Assembly: GCA_031772625.1 (NCBI GenBank)
Contig: CM062820.1
Location: 312,345,840 to 312,409,839 of the forward strand
Direction: 5' to 3'
DNA from: Pinus tabuliformis
Taxonomy: Eukaryota; Streptophyta; Pinopsida; Pinales; Pinaceae
DNA length: 64,000 bases
Shown here: one piece after another, positions 20,607 to 31,622 of the stretch
How the letters are laid out: every line of letters starts with the position of its first letter
Position numbering within the stretch: the first letter of the stretch is position 1
Made by a program: the position numbers and the translations under genes
Notes under the pieces: model-generated
Told to the model about the DNA's origin: nothing
What the model saw: only the letters and a program-made list of their open reading frames with translations
Database searches by the model: none

Positions 20607-22433
20607 TTGTTGTCTCCTTCTCCACCTGGGGTGTTCCAAAAGATTATAAACATAATGACAGGGGGTTTCATGAGGAAGGAGCCCATAAATTTAGTCAGGC
20701 TCCATGAACATCCCAAGGCAGTAGCCATTTTTACCAGAGCCAATTGGATGCTATTTTTTGAAAAATTTAGAGGGTATGATGAAGAAGTGACTCAGGAGTT
20801 TGCCCTTTCCTTGGTACCCCACTCAAAGACCCATGCCATTGTTACTTTTAGAGGTCTCACCATGGAAATCGCCCCAGAATTTATCAGTAGGGTTACTAGT
20901 CTTCCACTTGGACTACCCTGGAGCGAAGATGAAAAGCCATTGGGTCAAGTTGCCAAGAAAACCTTCTTCCAACCAAATGAGCATCTTGTAGACGACAAAA
21001 ATGGAATCAGAAGAACAAGCATACCTTACCCTTGGGATGAGGTCAAATACCAAATTATCAAGTACATTTCCTATGAATGGAGGTATAACATAGTTTATGG
21101 TTACCATTTCAGAGTTTTGCATGAGTTGAGATATGGCATGGATATTCCCACACCCCAAAAACTCAGCATTTCCTATTTTCTCCTACGATCCCTTATAGAC
21201 TCTAGCATTAAATTGAAGGCAGGAGGTCCAGATCAATTGGATTACCATGGACTAATTAAACTGCTGGTGGAAGAAGCCCTCCACACCTTCACAATCCGCA
21301 TAGCCTGGGAGATCTTCAAAAATATGACAGGAGAAGATGATATAAAAGTCCTCACATATGACCTCAGTTCTTCTAAAAGTGAGGGGGAAGAACAAAAAGG
21401 GGAAGATGAGGAGGGAACCAAAATAGAGAAGGAAGAACCTAAAACAGAGAAGGAATAACCTAAAACAGGGAAGGAAGAGACTAAAACAGAGGAGAAAAAG
21501 ACTAAAGCAGAGAAGAAGGAACCTAGGACAGAAGAGAAAAAGACTAAAACAAAAAAGAAAAACACTAAAACAGAGAATAAAAAGACTAAAGCAGAGAAGG
21601 CAGAAACAAAACAAGATGAGAAGGAAACCAAAACAGAGCTAGAGGAAATAAAGCTAGCAGAGACGGAAAAGACAAAACAAGAGGAAAAAGGGGCAAAGAA
21701 GATAGAAGTGTCTCCTGAGACACTAGAAAGGGAAGTAGCAGCTATTCTTGCTACCCTCAGCACCCCAGTTAAACCCAAACAAAAGAGGAAAAGGCAACCA
21801 TCAATGTATTTCAGGGCTCAAAAAAGCACAAGAATAAAAATAGGGAAGCCACAACCATCCTCAAAAGAGCCTATCATAATTGAAGATTCCCCTACTGTCA
21901 AGAGGGAAGAATCTCCACCCAAAACCCCCATTAATTAAGAAATAGGAAGTTCTGGATCTTCCACTTGGAAGGAAAGAATAAAACTACAGGACTCAAAAAC
22001 AGTCCTACAGGAGGCACAGACTGCTCTACAGGAGACCCTAAAAAAGCTACAGGAGAGTAAGAAACTTGAGAAAAGGGCAGAAGAGTAGACCAAGGGGAAG
22101 GATGAAACAACAAAGACACAAGAACCTGACCCCCAGCCTAGTTTAGGCTCTTATTACATCTTTCTTGAAGGGGGAAAAATTATTCCACAGAAATTTGTAG
22201 TCCCACTTTTCTTTGAACTGGAAAAAGAAAGGGTAAGGAGCCATACATGGATGCAGATCACCAATTCCAAAGGGGTGGAAGACATTGGCCACATGGAGAG
22301 CAAGCTTAGAGAAATGGGTCAGGAGTTGAGCACTGTAAGACATACAAAAGCAATCAGAAGATCTCACTTGGAAGCAAAAATTGAAATGTTAAGAAACAGT
22401 TGCAAGAAAAGGACAGACAATCGGCATGCATAG
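20607..22433 (+). pseudogene. Gypsy-B third reading frame (ORF3), unknown function
   Basis: One frame of about 608 codons between pol and the 3' LTR, broken only by stops at 21456, 21936 and about 22086. Residues about 1-240 look globular, with FEKFRGYDEEVTQEFA, MEIAPEFISRV, IPYPWDEVKYQIIKYISYE and the core YHGLIKLLVEEALHTF. Next is a Lys/Glu-rich repeat linker (KTEEKKTKAEKK style), a basic patch KPKQKRKRQPSMYFRAQ that could be a nuclear signal, and a coiled-coil tail with LQE heptads encoded by CTACAGGAG repeats. The C-terminal codons appear to continue, with a frame change, into the polypurine tract. The N-terminal domain has matches in Gypsy-E and Gypsy-F. Extra frames after pol are known in Athila/Tat elements. 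I do not recognise this one with certainty; a link to the plant transposon protein family PF20167 is possible. There is no signal peptide or membrane segment, so I do not call it env. Confidence 0.7.
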
Positions 22434-22561
22434 CCATCATGCCAATTGGAATGTAGGTCACATCAGAAGCATGGGATGTTAGGGAGACCATTAGGGCCAT
22501 CAAAGATGAGAAGATAGACTAGTTGCTCAGAGGATGAGCAACACATTCAGTAGGGGGGTGA
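22434..22561 (+). other. Gypsy-B 3' end and polypurine tract
   Basis: A short tail whose reading (in a shifted frame) still looks coding, followed by the polypurine tract TAGGGGGGTGA at 22551-22561, directly before the LTR. It primes plus-strand synthesis. Confidence 0.8.
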
Positions 22562-24665
22562 TGATGAGCCCCATAAATGGGTAATTATATGGGCTCATTT
22601 GGCCTCCTAACTTAGCTTAATCCACCATTCTCATTAGTTTATTGCATGATTTTGATTATATTTATGCTAATAGCGTGAGTTGGGTTAGTCATTATGCCAT
22701 GAAGTCTAATGTGTGCTTTATGCAGATTTTTGGTCAATTTTGAGACAAAGTCAAAGGTTTAATGAGCATTTGGCAGCCAATATTCGAGGAAGACAAGGGA
22801 GAGGATTTATAGGAGGGTGTCCCCCTCATTGATGACTCAATACTTTGAATCCTCTTTCAGAAAGCTCAGAGCACAAGAAACCATATCAATGCATCAAAGA
22901 AGCAGTCGAGCAAGTGAATGTTAACTGTTATCTATCTCAAGTCCTGGGAGCCAAGCCTCCCTGATTTTAGGAGAGATGTTGGGAGCTCTAGTTGTATAAA
23001 TAGAGAGGCCTAGGGCCTCAATAGAGGATTGGATGTAATTCAAATTTTCACACTTTTGTTGCAGATTTTGCTCAGCTCATTTCAAGCTTACTTTTGTCGA
23101 CAATTTTATGTAATTTGACTATTATTTTGATAATGAAGATGAAATATTTTCTGAGCCAGCACTGAGTTCTTCCAAAGGGATAAAGCTCTTCGGTTAGGGC
23201 CCAACCAAATCTGCCCAACAACTCTTGTTTTGTATTGATATGTCTTGTTGCAATTCATGAATTAGTTACTGTTAGATAGACTTCTTCCTTAGTAGAATAG
23301 CCTGCTTTTTGGTGATTTGCATAGCGGTTTCCATTTCAGTTTGATGAAGTAGGTTAAATAGTGGTAAGACAAAGATACAAAATGGCCATCAATAGAGCCT
23401 TGACCTCCTTTCCTCCCTTTGGGACCATGAGCTGAGGTCAAGACCCTCTTGCTGCCACCAGAAACACAGTTTTTCCTTCTCCATGCAATTTCTAGTGTTA
23501 TAGTTTGATTTAGAGGTTATTGCCTTGCTTCAGATCCATTTTTCCATACTCATTTCTATTTTTGAAATAAATCTCCATTCATGCTTTCCTTTCCATGTAT
23601 CATTGTTCAAAATTTTATTTTCCTAGATTAGAATTTAGGTTAATATGAGGTACAATTCCGTTTTTCTAGTGCAGCCAGTCTCTTTTCTTGCTCAGTTTTA
23701 CTGTTTGATTTGCAGCTCTTTTGAAGTACATCTCTACTCATAATAATTCAATAAATCATCCATCATAATCTCTTTTGCTACATGCTCCACAAGTCATTCA
23801 CAGAGACTCATAAATCTGCCCTAATTTGCTGCGTTTTTGTCATAAACTTTCCTCTCGTCCCTTGAACAAATCCAACCATCATTCTCTTTCCTAATCCTTA
23901 TTAATGAACCTTGGACACCTTAACACATCCCTCTACTCTTCAGCTACCCTTTCCCACCATTTTTCCACCTTTAAAACCTCTAAAACAGCGCTCGGCATCC
24001 TCCTGTAGATTCCCTGCAGCCTCCTATAGAATTTCGTTTAGGTGACTTTTTGAAGTCTGATTGCAGGGAAAGCCTCCAGAAGGTTACTAGAGACCTCCTA
24101 GGACCCCTCCACACCTTCCTACACCTCTGAAAATCCCAAATTCACCCTCCATCACCACCTAATCGCTGCCACATCCACAAGCAAATAAATTACATGCATA
24201 ACAATTTCACATAAAATACATAAAAATCCAAAAAAGATGTTTTTTTCTCATTTCCTCCTAGAAATAGCTTGAATAGATGTTGTTTACTTCCTAATTAGGT
24301 AATGGTATTCATTTTATGGTTTTTCATCTCTCTCTCTGCAAAAGTAGGGTTAGTTGGTTAATTAGGGTTTGCTAGGGTTACTTCACATTTCAGTCTTCTT
24401 TCACTTTCTGCAAGTAGAGTAGCCTCTATAGAGTGAGCTTTCCTTTATTTCATCACACATAAAGCTTCTTTTGGAAATCATAGAAGTTGGCTTGAGCTCG
24501 TAGTGATCTTGTGCCAGCTGACCAAGTGACAGCTTGCAGTAAGAACTAGTACTTGAGCATACAACACCGTTGCTTCCAAGTTTGTTACGAACCACCGAGT
24601 TGATAAAAGTAAAGTAGGAAGCCCCAAGAGTTGTAACATTATTGCTGCAATACTGGTGCTCACCA
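22562..24665 (+). repeat. Gypsy-B 3' LTR
   Basis: A 2104-bp copy of the LTR at 2191-4304, starting TGATGAGCCCC and ending GCTCACCA. In the parts compared it differs from the 5' copy roughly every 15-20 bases and by small indels. The TATA box is at 22995-23002. The CACGT duplication follows. Confidence 0.95.
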
Positions 24666-24670
24666 CACGT
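24666..24670. repeat. Gypsy-B target site duplication, right
   Basis: CACGT, identical to 2186-2190. Confidence 0.95.
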
Positions 24671-25219
24671 GTGAAGAGTTCTTGCAAAAAACAGATCTAA
24701 ATTTATCTCGGCTTTCTTTCCTTATTGTTTTCCTTGATGGGAGACTCCTTCTCCTAGCCTTTTCACACTTCTCTTCTTCTCTTGGATTCTTTTTCAAATG
24801 TGTATCAAATGGAGGTCAGGTTATCTCTATAAATAATGGTTTATATATCAAAATAAGCTGACTTGAGACATGGGGAAGCTAACTTTCCATCCTAAAAACA
24901 TCATTTTCTCCCTTTTAAGGCCAACGTGAGGGAGGGCTTGTGATGAGGTATTGGAGGGTTTGTGACACAATCAAATTTTCTTTTTACAATGTGTAATATG
25001 CCAAAATGGGTCTTCAAACTTTGAAATTTATACAGGGACATTATGACATGATAACCAATATTAAAATCTCATAATGGTAACCTTGACTAAAATAAAATTC
25101 CTTGAGCATGAAAGCGATGACTCAAGCATTAAAAATACTTTTATTTTTCTTCTTTACATCAATTACATAAAATCGTAATTACACATGTCATTATGAAGAC
25201 CGAACCTAGTTACTATTTG
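24671..25219 (-). repeat. Copia-D 3' LTR, main part
   Basis: On the minus strand it begins TGTTGCAAATAG at 25219 and runs left until Gypsy-B. Positions about 24810-25219 match 46020-46439 at roughly 80-90%, for example the shared GGTTTGTGACACA and AAATTTTCTTTTTA. A minus-strand TATA-like GATATATAAACC is at about 24838-24849. An AAAAGGGAG purine tract precedes the start at 25220-25228. The end of the LTR is at 2174-2190 or beyond, cut off by Gypsy-B. Confidence 0.7.
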
Positions 25220-25556
25220 CAACACTCCCTTTTAACTATGGAGGTATTCATAATCCAAACAAGGTACTTCGACATTCTCCTTCTAAAGAATTCTCATAAG
25301 AAGATTCAGATTGATAACCCATTTATATAGCATCATATCAACCAACATTTTCACATAGCAATAATGTTAGGCCATGAGGTAACTCCTCAAACCGAATTGG
25401 GATTTTTCATTGAGATTGATCATAGATATATGCATGGAGGGAGAGACTCTTGGGATTCACCTCCCATTGTCTCTTCATCTCCTATTTCTCCTTATCTTCT
25501 TATTTACAATATTTACATGGATTCAACTTGTCCAAAATGTTAGGTGTCAACATTCC
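25220..25556 (-). other. Copia-D 3' junction region with two PPT-TG junctions
   Basis: Between the RNase H end and the LTR start at 25219 are about 330 bases. A second polypurine tract ATTATGGGGGGAA followed by TGTTGACACC (minus strand, 25552-25565) looks like another LTR start. Either the region is an untranslated tail with a duplicated PPT, or a truncated LTR of a second copia element is fused here. No gene is present. Confidence 0.5.
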
Positions 25557-26607
25557 CCCCATAATCTGGAGGGATGTTGGTGGGTCCAAGCATCATTCTA
25601 AATATTTCAAACTTTTCTCTTCCAAATGCTTTGGTAAAGATCTCTAAAATATGTTCGTTTGTGGAACAATGGCATAGATGGATTGTCTTGGCCTCAACAT
25701 GATGTCGAATCAAATGGTATTTTGTATTGATGTTCTTCATTTGATCATGGAACTTTTGGTTCTTAGCCAAAATTTCTTGCAGAAGTGTTGTCAATCATGA
25801 GAGGAGTTGAATGCACTTGTTTCTCCTACAAATCTTTCAGAAGTTTCTTGAGCCACACAATTCCTTTGTTGCTTCAGCTGCTACCACATATTCTTCCTTA
25901 GTTTTGGAATCTGCTAGGATTGATGGTTTGTGTGACCTCGAGGAGACAACCCCTGATCAAATAGTCATAACATAACCTGAAATAGATACCCTAGTTTATT
26001 TATCTCTATCAATGTCTGAATTAGAGTATCAAATCAAGCTGAAGTCGCCCAACTATGTATACTTAAGTCAAAATTCTTGAGTTCCCTTCAAGTACATTAG
26101 AACTCTTTTCACAACGGAAAAGTGTCCCTCACAAGACTTTTTCATAAACCTGGAGAGAAGTCCAACAAAAAATGAAATGTTTGGTCTGGTTGTAGTCAGG
26201 TAGTTGAGACTTCCTACAAGTTATCTATAATTTGTTTCATTCTCAAATTATTTTCCTTCAATGGATGTGAGCTTTAAGTTCTGTTCCATTGGAGTAGTCA
26301 AAGGATTGCACACAGCCTTGTTAAACTTATTCAAAAGATCTCCAGTTTACTTCTTTTGAGATAGGAATATAAACTTCGAATGTTGAGTTACTTCAATACC
26401 AAGATAGTAGTGCACATAGCGCAAGTCTGTCATTTCAAAACCTTCCTCAATTCCTTGTTATGGATGCAATGTAGCTCTCATTGTTCCATGTCATCAAAAG
26501 ATCGTCTACATACACCACAAGATATACAAGTATTTTTCCAACTTTCTTGACAAACAAAGTTACATCATCAAGATCATAATGTTTGAAGTTGAGTTTCACA
26601 AGATGCC
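25557..26607 (-). pseudogene. Copia-D RT end and RNase H, decayed
   Basis: Minus-strand remnant of copia pol. It begins with the RT segment KLNFKHYDLDD and contains the catalytic motif VYVDDLLMT at 26501-26512. RNase H remnants follow in several frames, ending with NTKYHLIRHHVEAKTIHL and STNEHILEIFTKAFGREKF near 25600-25700, typical of the copia C-terminus. Many stops and frameshifts are present. Its upstream half lies at 40750 onward, separated by the Gypsy-E insertion. Confidence 0.85.
26603..26607. repeat. Gypsy-E target site duplication, left
   Basis: ATGCC before Gypsy-E; ATGCT follows at 40750-40754. Four of five match, as expected for an old insertion. Joining the flanks restores colinear copia RT sequence. 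Confidence 0.8.
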
Positions 26608-27531
26608 TATTGGTGTTAAGATATGAATTATGGAATTCATTGTTCCCCACATTAATTGTCGATCGGGGGCTCATTAATTGTTTCAAGGCTATCGTGCAAA
26701 GTCTATATAGACCACATGTTCCCCACCCAGTATTGAGAAATCAATCAAGCATAATAATTGAATACCAACAAGAAAATAACAGTAACAACAAGTAAATAAA
26801 AGTAACAGCAAATTAGAGTAACAAAAATCTAAATTCATAGTAATGTGATCAATAAATCATTACAACAATAAATCAAGTGAACAAAACCAATATAAATCTA
26901 CACACACAAATAATCCAACAACACCTGATCAGGAGAGTGGGCCCAACTCTCCGATTAGAGCTATGGAAAAGATCAAAGTTTATTCGGTGCTCAAGAAAAT
27001 TAGAATTGCATTAATCAAAAGAACATACAGTAAATTCTAATATTACACTTCTCGGATCAATTGTGTACATTTCTGCCTCCTTAACCATTACTTATACATT
27101 GCATTGTTACAAAAATAGTAATAACAAACTCAAAGATTTGACAGCTCTATCTTCCCGCAAATATAAAACAATCATTAAGGTAGAAACATAATGAAAAATA
27201 TAGAAATAATATCATTCCATCGGCTTCTTATTGGTTGAACACTGTTACAGTCCCTCTCCAAGAATAGCATTGCCAGCTCATCAACAGTCACGTGCTGATT
27301 TGTAGCCTTGATAGTCATCATTATCTCGATTCTCCAAGAAAGATTTAGTTAGCAAGTCGCATAGGCAATGTTCCCCTTAGGACTATGTTTCATTACTCCG
27401 TATTTAAAAAATACATGCTAATTTATCATACCTTCATAGTTGAGACATGAATTAACCTTGCAAAAAGCTATGAAATGGGTAAGGTGAAGTGGATAAAAAT
27501 AGGTAAAAGCAGGAAAATTGATCGACCAACA
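26608..27531 (-). repeat. Gypsy-E 3' LTR
   Basis: A 924-bp LTR matching 39827-40749. In plus orientation it starts TATTGGTGTTAAG (the other copy has TGTTGGTGTTCAG, so the terminal TG has mutated to TA) and ends GACCAACA. It carries AACAGTAACAACAA-type repeats near 26775-26815. Confidence 0.93.
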
Positions 27532-27545
27532 TATCCCCCCAACTA
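27532..27545 (-). other. Gypsy-E polypurine tract
   Basis: Minus strand TTGGGGGGATA immediately before the LTR start at 27531. The third reading frame appears to run into it (…EDKLVGG), as in Gypsy-B. Confidence 0.85.
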
Positions 27546-30500
27546 GCTTATCTTCATGTCCTCATGAAACTTGTTTCCTATTTAGGAGGTCTTGATTAGA
27601 CCCATTATGACTGAAATGGAGTTGTGAAAGATCATACCGTGCGACCATATATGTCCTGGGAGGTGTAAATCGATCCGAGCGGAGGGTATCCTTCCACAAA
27701 TCCTCTTCTACCACATAAGCTAGTGTGTATTTCTCAGAAGGCAGACAAGTGATGGGTAATTGAAATATCAGCCCTATTCACTCGACCCCATAGTCTCGTA
27801 TGCATGCAATATAACGTGGAATTCTCTTCAAATCCCTGGAAAAATTGGGGGCCCCAAAAGGTTATCTCACACGAACTATTGATGATGGCAACATCCAGTG
27901 CTTCTGACAAGCATTTTGGGACTCCTACTAACAAGTAAATATTTTCCTCATACATAGGTCAACATACCACTTCTATGTTGTCAACATCTGGTCCTTCGAT
28001 CCTTCCAGCTGCAGAAATGTTTGATGTATGTTATAAATATCCATTGCTTAACAATCTTCCATTCTGATCACAAGTGGCTGATTTGCTTGATTTTCTTCGA
28101 AATTGTCGAAGGCCTTTTTCCACTTGACTCGATTAATTGTGAAGGACGTGAATTATCTCAGTTGAATGTCTCCCACATATGGTACTATATTGAATGAATG
28201 ATCATTCTCCAAGATTTAATTATGCAGATAAAACTCAAACATCAAATGTTGGTTTAATTGATTTTGGGTTCTCAAAATCCTCAGGAACTGCATGGGGTCT
28301 TCCATTTCATGGATTACCTCCTAATGGGTACTCTCCAGGAAAAAGAATAGCTATTTTTCATGGAGGAACAAGGCATATCAATGGGAAGGAGGCCTACAGG
28401 CCACGATCTGCTGTGTCATGGAAAAATCTCTTCTTTGTTTTCTTTTAATAACTGGACCTGCCCATGCAACTCCTCAATCTTCTTCTATAGATCTTCCTAT
28501 ATCTTCTTGGCCTTCTCCACCTGAGTAATATGATTAACCACCACTCTTGTTGCTTGCTACCATATTTCCTTCACTCCTCTCCAATGAGCTTCTATAGGAA
28601 TAGACCCACGCTGAAGGCTGAAAGCAGTAGCATTCCATTTTTGAATTTCCGCTGTCAACAGGAATTCCCAAGCCTCTACCAAATGGAGAAGTGATTCGAT
28701 CTGTGTGGATGTCGAGGTCATCTTGTTGTCTTCTCTTGGCACTACTGCCAAAGATGTTTATTGGTTATGGTAATTATAGCATCTTCACAAACATTCCTTT
28801 TTTGCTTTATTTCCCTTCTTCGAGACCCTATCACCTTTTTTCTCAATTTAGTAATTTCCATTTTTAATTGAATGTTTTCTTTGAACAACGATCATTACTG
28901 GCTCTAGATGTGATCATTATTTTTCATTCCTTGCTCGATAAATTCTTGTTTTATAACAACCTCCTCTACTTGTCTTGCAGCGGATGTTGGGTTTGGTGGA
29001 TTAACATCAATAAATTCGTCGGTTGGTTCCTACTTTACTATCACTTCCTCCACTCATTCAACTACTGATGTCCAAGGAGCGACTTCAGTGCCCCCTACTG
29101 CACGTTCTAGTATCACTGAATTTATTTCCAATGACTCAAGAGCCAGTATTGGTTTTTGAATCATGGTACCATTAATGTATCCTTCCTGCAGTTGTTCTAA
29201 GGCCTTGGTTTCATCTCCTACTTGCTCCAAAATTGATATTGGTCCTTGCGAGTTTAAATCAATGAGCGCGTCTCTTTCTATATGCTCACTAGTTAACACT
29301 AGCTCTTGTATAACATTATCAATAGTAACCCTCTCTTTTATCCGCTTGCCGGTTGACACTGGTTCTTGTGGAGTAGTGTCACCTGCAACATCCCCTTCTA
29401 TTTTCTCAGAATTGGACACTGGTTCTTGTGGAATAGTGTCAAGAGTAGCTTCCTCCTCCATTGGTTTGATAGTTGACATTGGTTCTTGTGGGGTAGTATC
29501 AAGGGTAGCTTCCTCTTCCATTGGTTCGATAGTTGACACTTGTTCTTGTGGGGCAGTGTCAAGGTTGAATTATTTCTCCGTTTGTCTAATAGTTGACACT
29601 AGTTCTTATGGAACAATGACAACAGTGGCTCCCTCTTCTATTTTTTCAATCATTTACATTGGTTCTTCTGGTACAGTGTCAACTATGGCCCCTTCCTTTG
29701 TAATTATTCCAACAAATCTCAATTTTGGAGAAAAAATCTTTTCATTTACTATGCGGGGAGGAGAATGGAATTTATTTTCTCCCTTTGGAAAGGAAGCAAG
29801 GAGTGGAGAACAAGGATTAACATCTTCAATTCCCAACCCAATAATGCCTTCTTCCTCAATTTCCTGAGATTTTCCCTTATCCCCCGCATCATCTAACTGG
29901 TTTATCGTCTCTTCTTCCTTTTCTTTATTTGCTCCCTCTAATGATTGCTTCGATACTTCCTCCATAGGTTCAACAGTTGACACTAGTTCTTGTGCTGCAG
30001 TGCCAACTGTGAATCCCTCTTCCTCCAACAATTCTTCTTCAACCCTAACTGCCATCATAGCTGCAACCTCTTCTTTTGCTAGCTTAACCAACTATTGCCA
30101 AGTCATAGGGGTTTGTGACAAGGCATGCATCACTAACAATCAGACGAGTCCATGATTTGTGAAGACTACCAATGCTTGGCATGACTGGCACGCAGATTGT
30201 TCCATTAATTGAAGATTGTTCCAAAGAAAGAATGACATATCTAAAGGATGAACTTGAAAAAACCGGAGACATGCCAAAATCTTAAAATGATACTTAAAAA
30301 TGGTAGAGAGGAGATCTTCATAGGTAATGTACTGCATTACAAAGTATGAAACCTCGGCCCATGACTATGGCAATGATTTTCTATCATATCCTTTCCCCTT
30401 TTGTACCACATTTTCTCCTTCCTGTAGAAATAACTCCAAAAAATTTTGCATGGGTGTTTTCTGGGCAGACCACTTCTATCCTCCTTGCAGCAATCCACTA

Positions 30501-30760
30501 ACAGTCAAAATAAATTATTCTGTCACTTGAATTTCTAGGCTGCAAACTCTATAACGATTCCCTTCCAAGTTAAATGCGGTCCAACTGTTACCCCTTCATC
30601 AAATTCTTGTAACCTTTCGAAATAGACACGACATCCTACATCATAAAAACCTTGCCGTATATTTGCTTGACACTAAACCTCCACTTTGTTTTTTGACTCA
30701 TGTCTAATGGCCTAGATGCCTTTATGTCTGTCAATCTGTAGCAGCACTCATAGTAGTAGC
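27546..30760 (-). pseudogene. Gypsy-E third reading frame (ORF3), decayed
   Basis: A minus-strand remnant of the third gene, with stops and frameshifts. From the start side it shows RLQEFDEGVT (about 30630), LEIQVTE (about 30540), LP-stop-SWAEVSYFVMQYITYE (about 30330-30370), YHFKILACLRFF and NHGLV-stop-LIVSDACLV (about 30120-30150, where CGA has become TGA). These align with the Gypsy-B ORF3 domain. Next comes an acidic segment and a 20-residue tandem repeat around MEEE-(TA)-T-L-D-T-x-P-Q-E-P-(MV)-S-(NT) (29350-29690). A coiled-coil segment NHITQVEKAKKIY lies near 28500-28560. The tail near 27580-27700 (VARYDLSQLHFSHNGSNQDL) still looks coding and ends at the PPT. Function is unknown; homology to Gypsy-B ORF3 is by eye but recurs at several blocks. 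Confidence 0.65.
29345..29690 (-). repeat. 60-bp tandem repeat inside Gypsy-E ORF3
   Basis: In plus orientation GTTGACACTGGTTCTTGTGG recurs near 29350, 29412, 29472, 29532, 29592 and 29652, with another copy near 29974. The period of about 60 bases is a multiple of three, so it adds 20-residue units to the protein frame. Confidence 0.85.
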
Positions 30761-31248
30761 AATACATTGAGGGGGTTGGTAGCCGGTAAAGGTTTGCAGT
30801 AACATGGATGAAGGTAAATCCGGGTGAGGGTTATGGAAAGTTTAATGGTAAATATGTTATAATTATGGTAACCACTCTAATTCATTGGAAAAGGGCATAG
30901 ATTCATGTAAGCCTGTGTATTCGTACAAAACACCATTTCCGATGCGCATCGGTATACGTGAAGGGTACAATGGTAATATTAGCGGATTATGGTAATGATG
31001 AGCGATTAAAGCGAGGGATCGTGGTAATGATGAGTGATTAAAAGTGAGATTTCATAGTAATTATGAGCAGTTAAAGTGAGGTTTAATAATAATGATGAAA
31101 TGACATCATTATTACTAAATATGAGATCTCCCCCCAGCTAAGGTACGACCATCCTTGGTCATGATAGATCATGTCATAAATGAAATACCAATCAAATTCA
31201 CGGAGTCGTTTGGGGACGTACTTGGTGACTTATCTTGTTGAGTGTCAG

Positions 31249-31455
31249 CACCAATGGAGTATCAACATTGGCAGAATAACAACACCAGTGGAGTATCAAC
31301 ATCGATGGAGTAACAACACCAGTGGAGTATTAGCATCAATAGAGTAATAACACCAGTGGAGTATCAACATCGGTGGAGTAATAACACCAATGGAGTGACA
31401 ACACTAGTGGAGTATCAACATCGATGGAGTAATAGCACCAGTGGAGTAACAACAC
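31249..31455. repeat. 17-bp minisatellite
   Basis: About 12 units of a 17-base theme, CACCAGTGGAGTATCAA alternating with CATCGATGGAGTAACAA, giving a 34-base higher-order unit, with variants lacking one half. Confidence 0.85.
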
Positions 31456-31495
31456 CTGCAAGAAAAAGAGCGCTACTAATGGAGTAGCATTAGAG

Positions 31496-31497
<2 letters not shown>

Positions 31498-31566
<69 letters not shown>

Positions 31567-31569
31567 CTC

Positions 31570-31620
<51 letters not shown>
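31498..31620. repeat. TA microsatellite with embedded inverted repeat
   Basis: Two TA runs separated by AACTCTAAT at about 31565-31573. ATTAGAGTT occurs just before the first run (about 31488-31496), so the first run sits between perfect 9-base inverted repeats and could extrude as a cruciform. Confidence 0.9.

Positions 31621-31622
<2 letters not shown>

Larger units (their letters stand above)
2191..24665 (+). mobile_element. Gypsy-B: complete decayed Ty3/gypsy element (interrupted)
   Basis: The element is delimited by two 2.1-kb LTRs, a tRNA-Asp-type PBS, a polypurine tract and a perfect 5-bp target duplication CACGT at 2186-2190 and 24666-24670. Without the Copia-C insertion (7101-15843 plus one GATAT copy) it is about 13.7 kb. 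The order is LTR, leader, gag, protease, RT, RNase H, integrase, a hairpin array, a noncoding stretch, a third reading frame, PPT, LTR. RT and integrase resemble the Athila/Tat branch, and the PBS agrees. Stops and frameshifts in every domain make it non-autonomous. The LTRs differ at many positions, so it is clearly older than the copia element inside it. Confidence 0.95.

Noticed and set aside
21242-21778. Antisense open frames rich in Phe, Ser and Leu opposite Gypsy-B ORF3.
   Set aside because: They are the complement of the Lys/Glu-rich linker. The sense frame has homologues in two other elements, the antisense does not.
20607-22433. Calling Gypsy-B ORF3 an envelope gene.
   Set aside because: No signal peptide, no transmembrane segment and no glycoprotein-like cysteine pattern; it is charged and coiled-coil rich.
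28194-28448. Plus-strand 84-codon frame in Gypsy-E.
   Set aside because: It lies antisense to the ORF3 tail and has no recognisable domain.
29163-29867. Plus-strand open frame of 234 residues rich in Ser, Val and Thr.
   Set aside because: It is the complement of the Gypsy-E ORF3 minisatellite; the minus-strand frame is the one that aligns with other elements.
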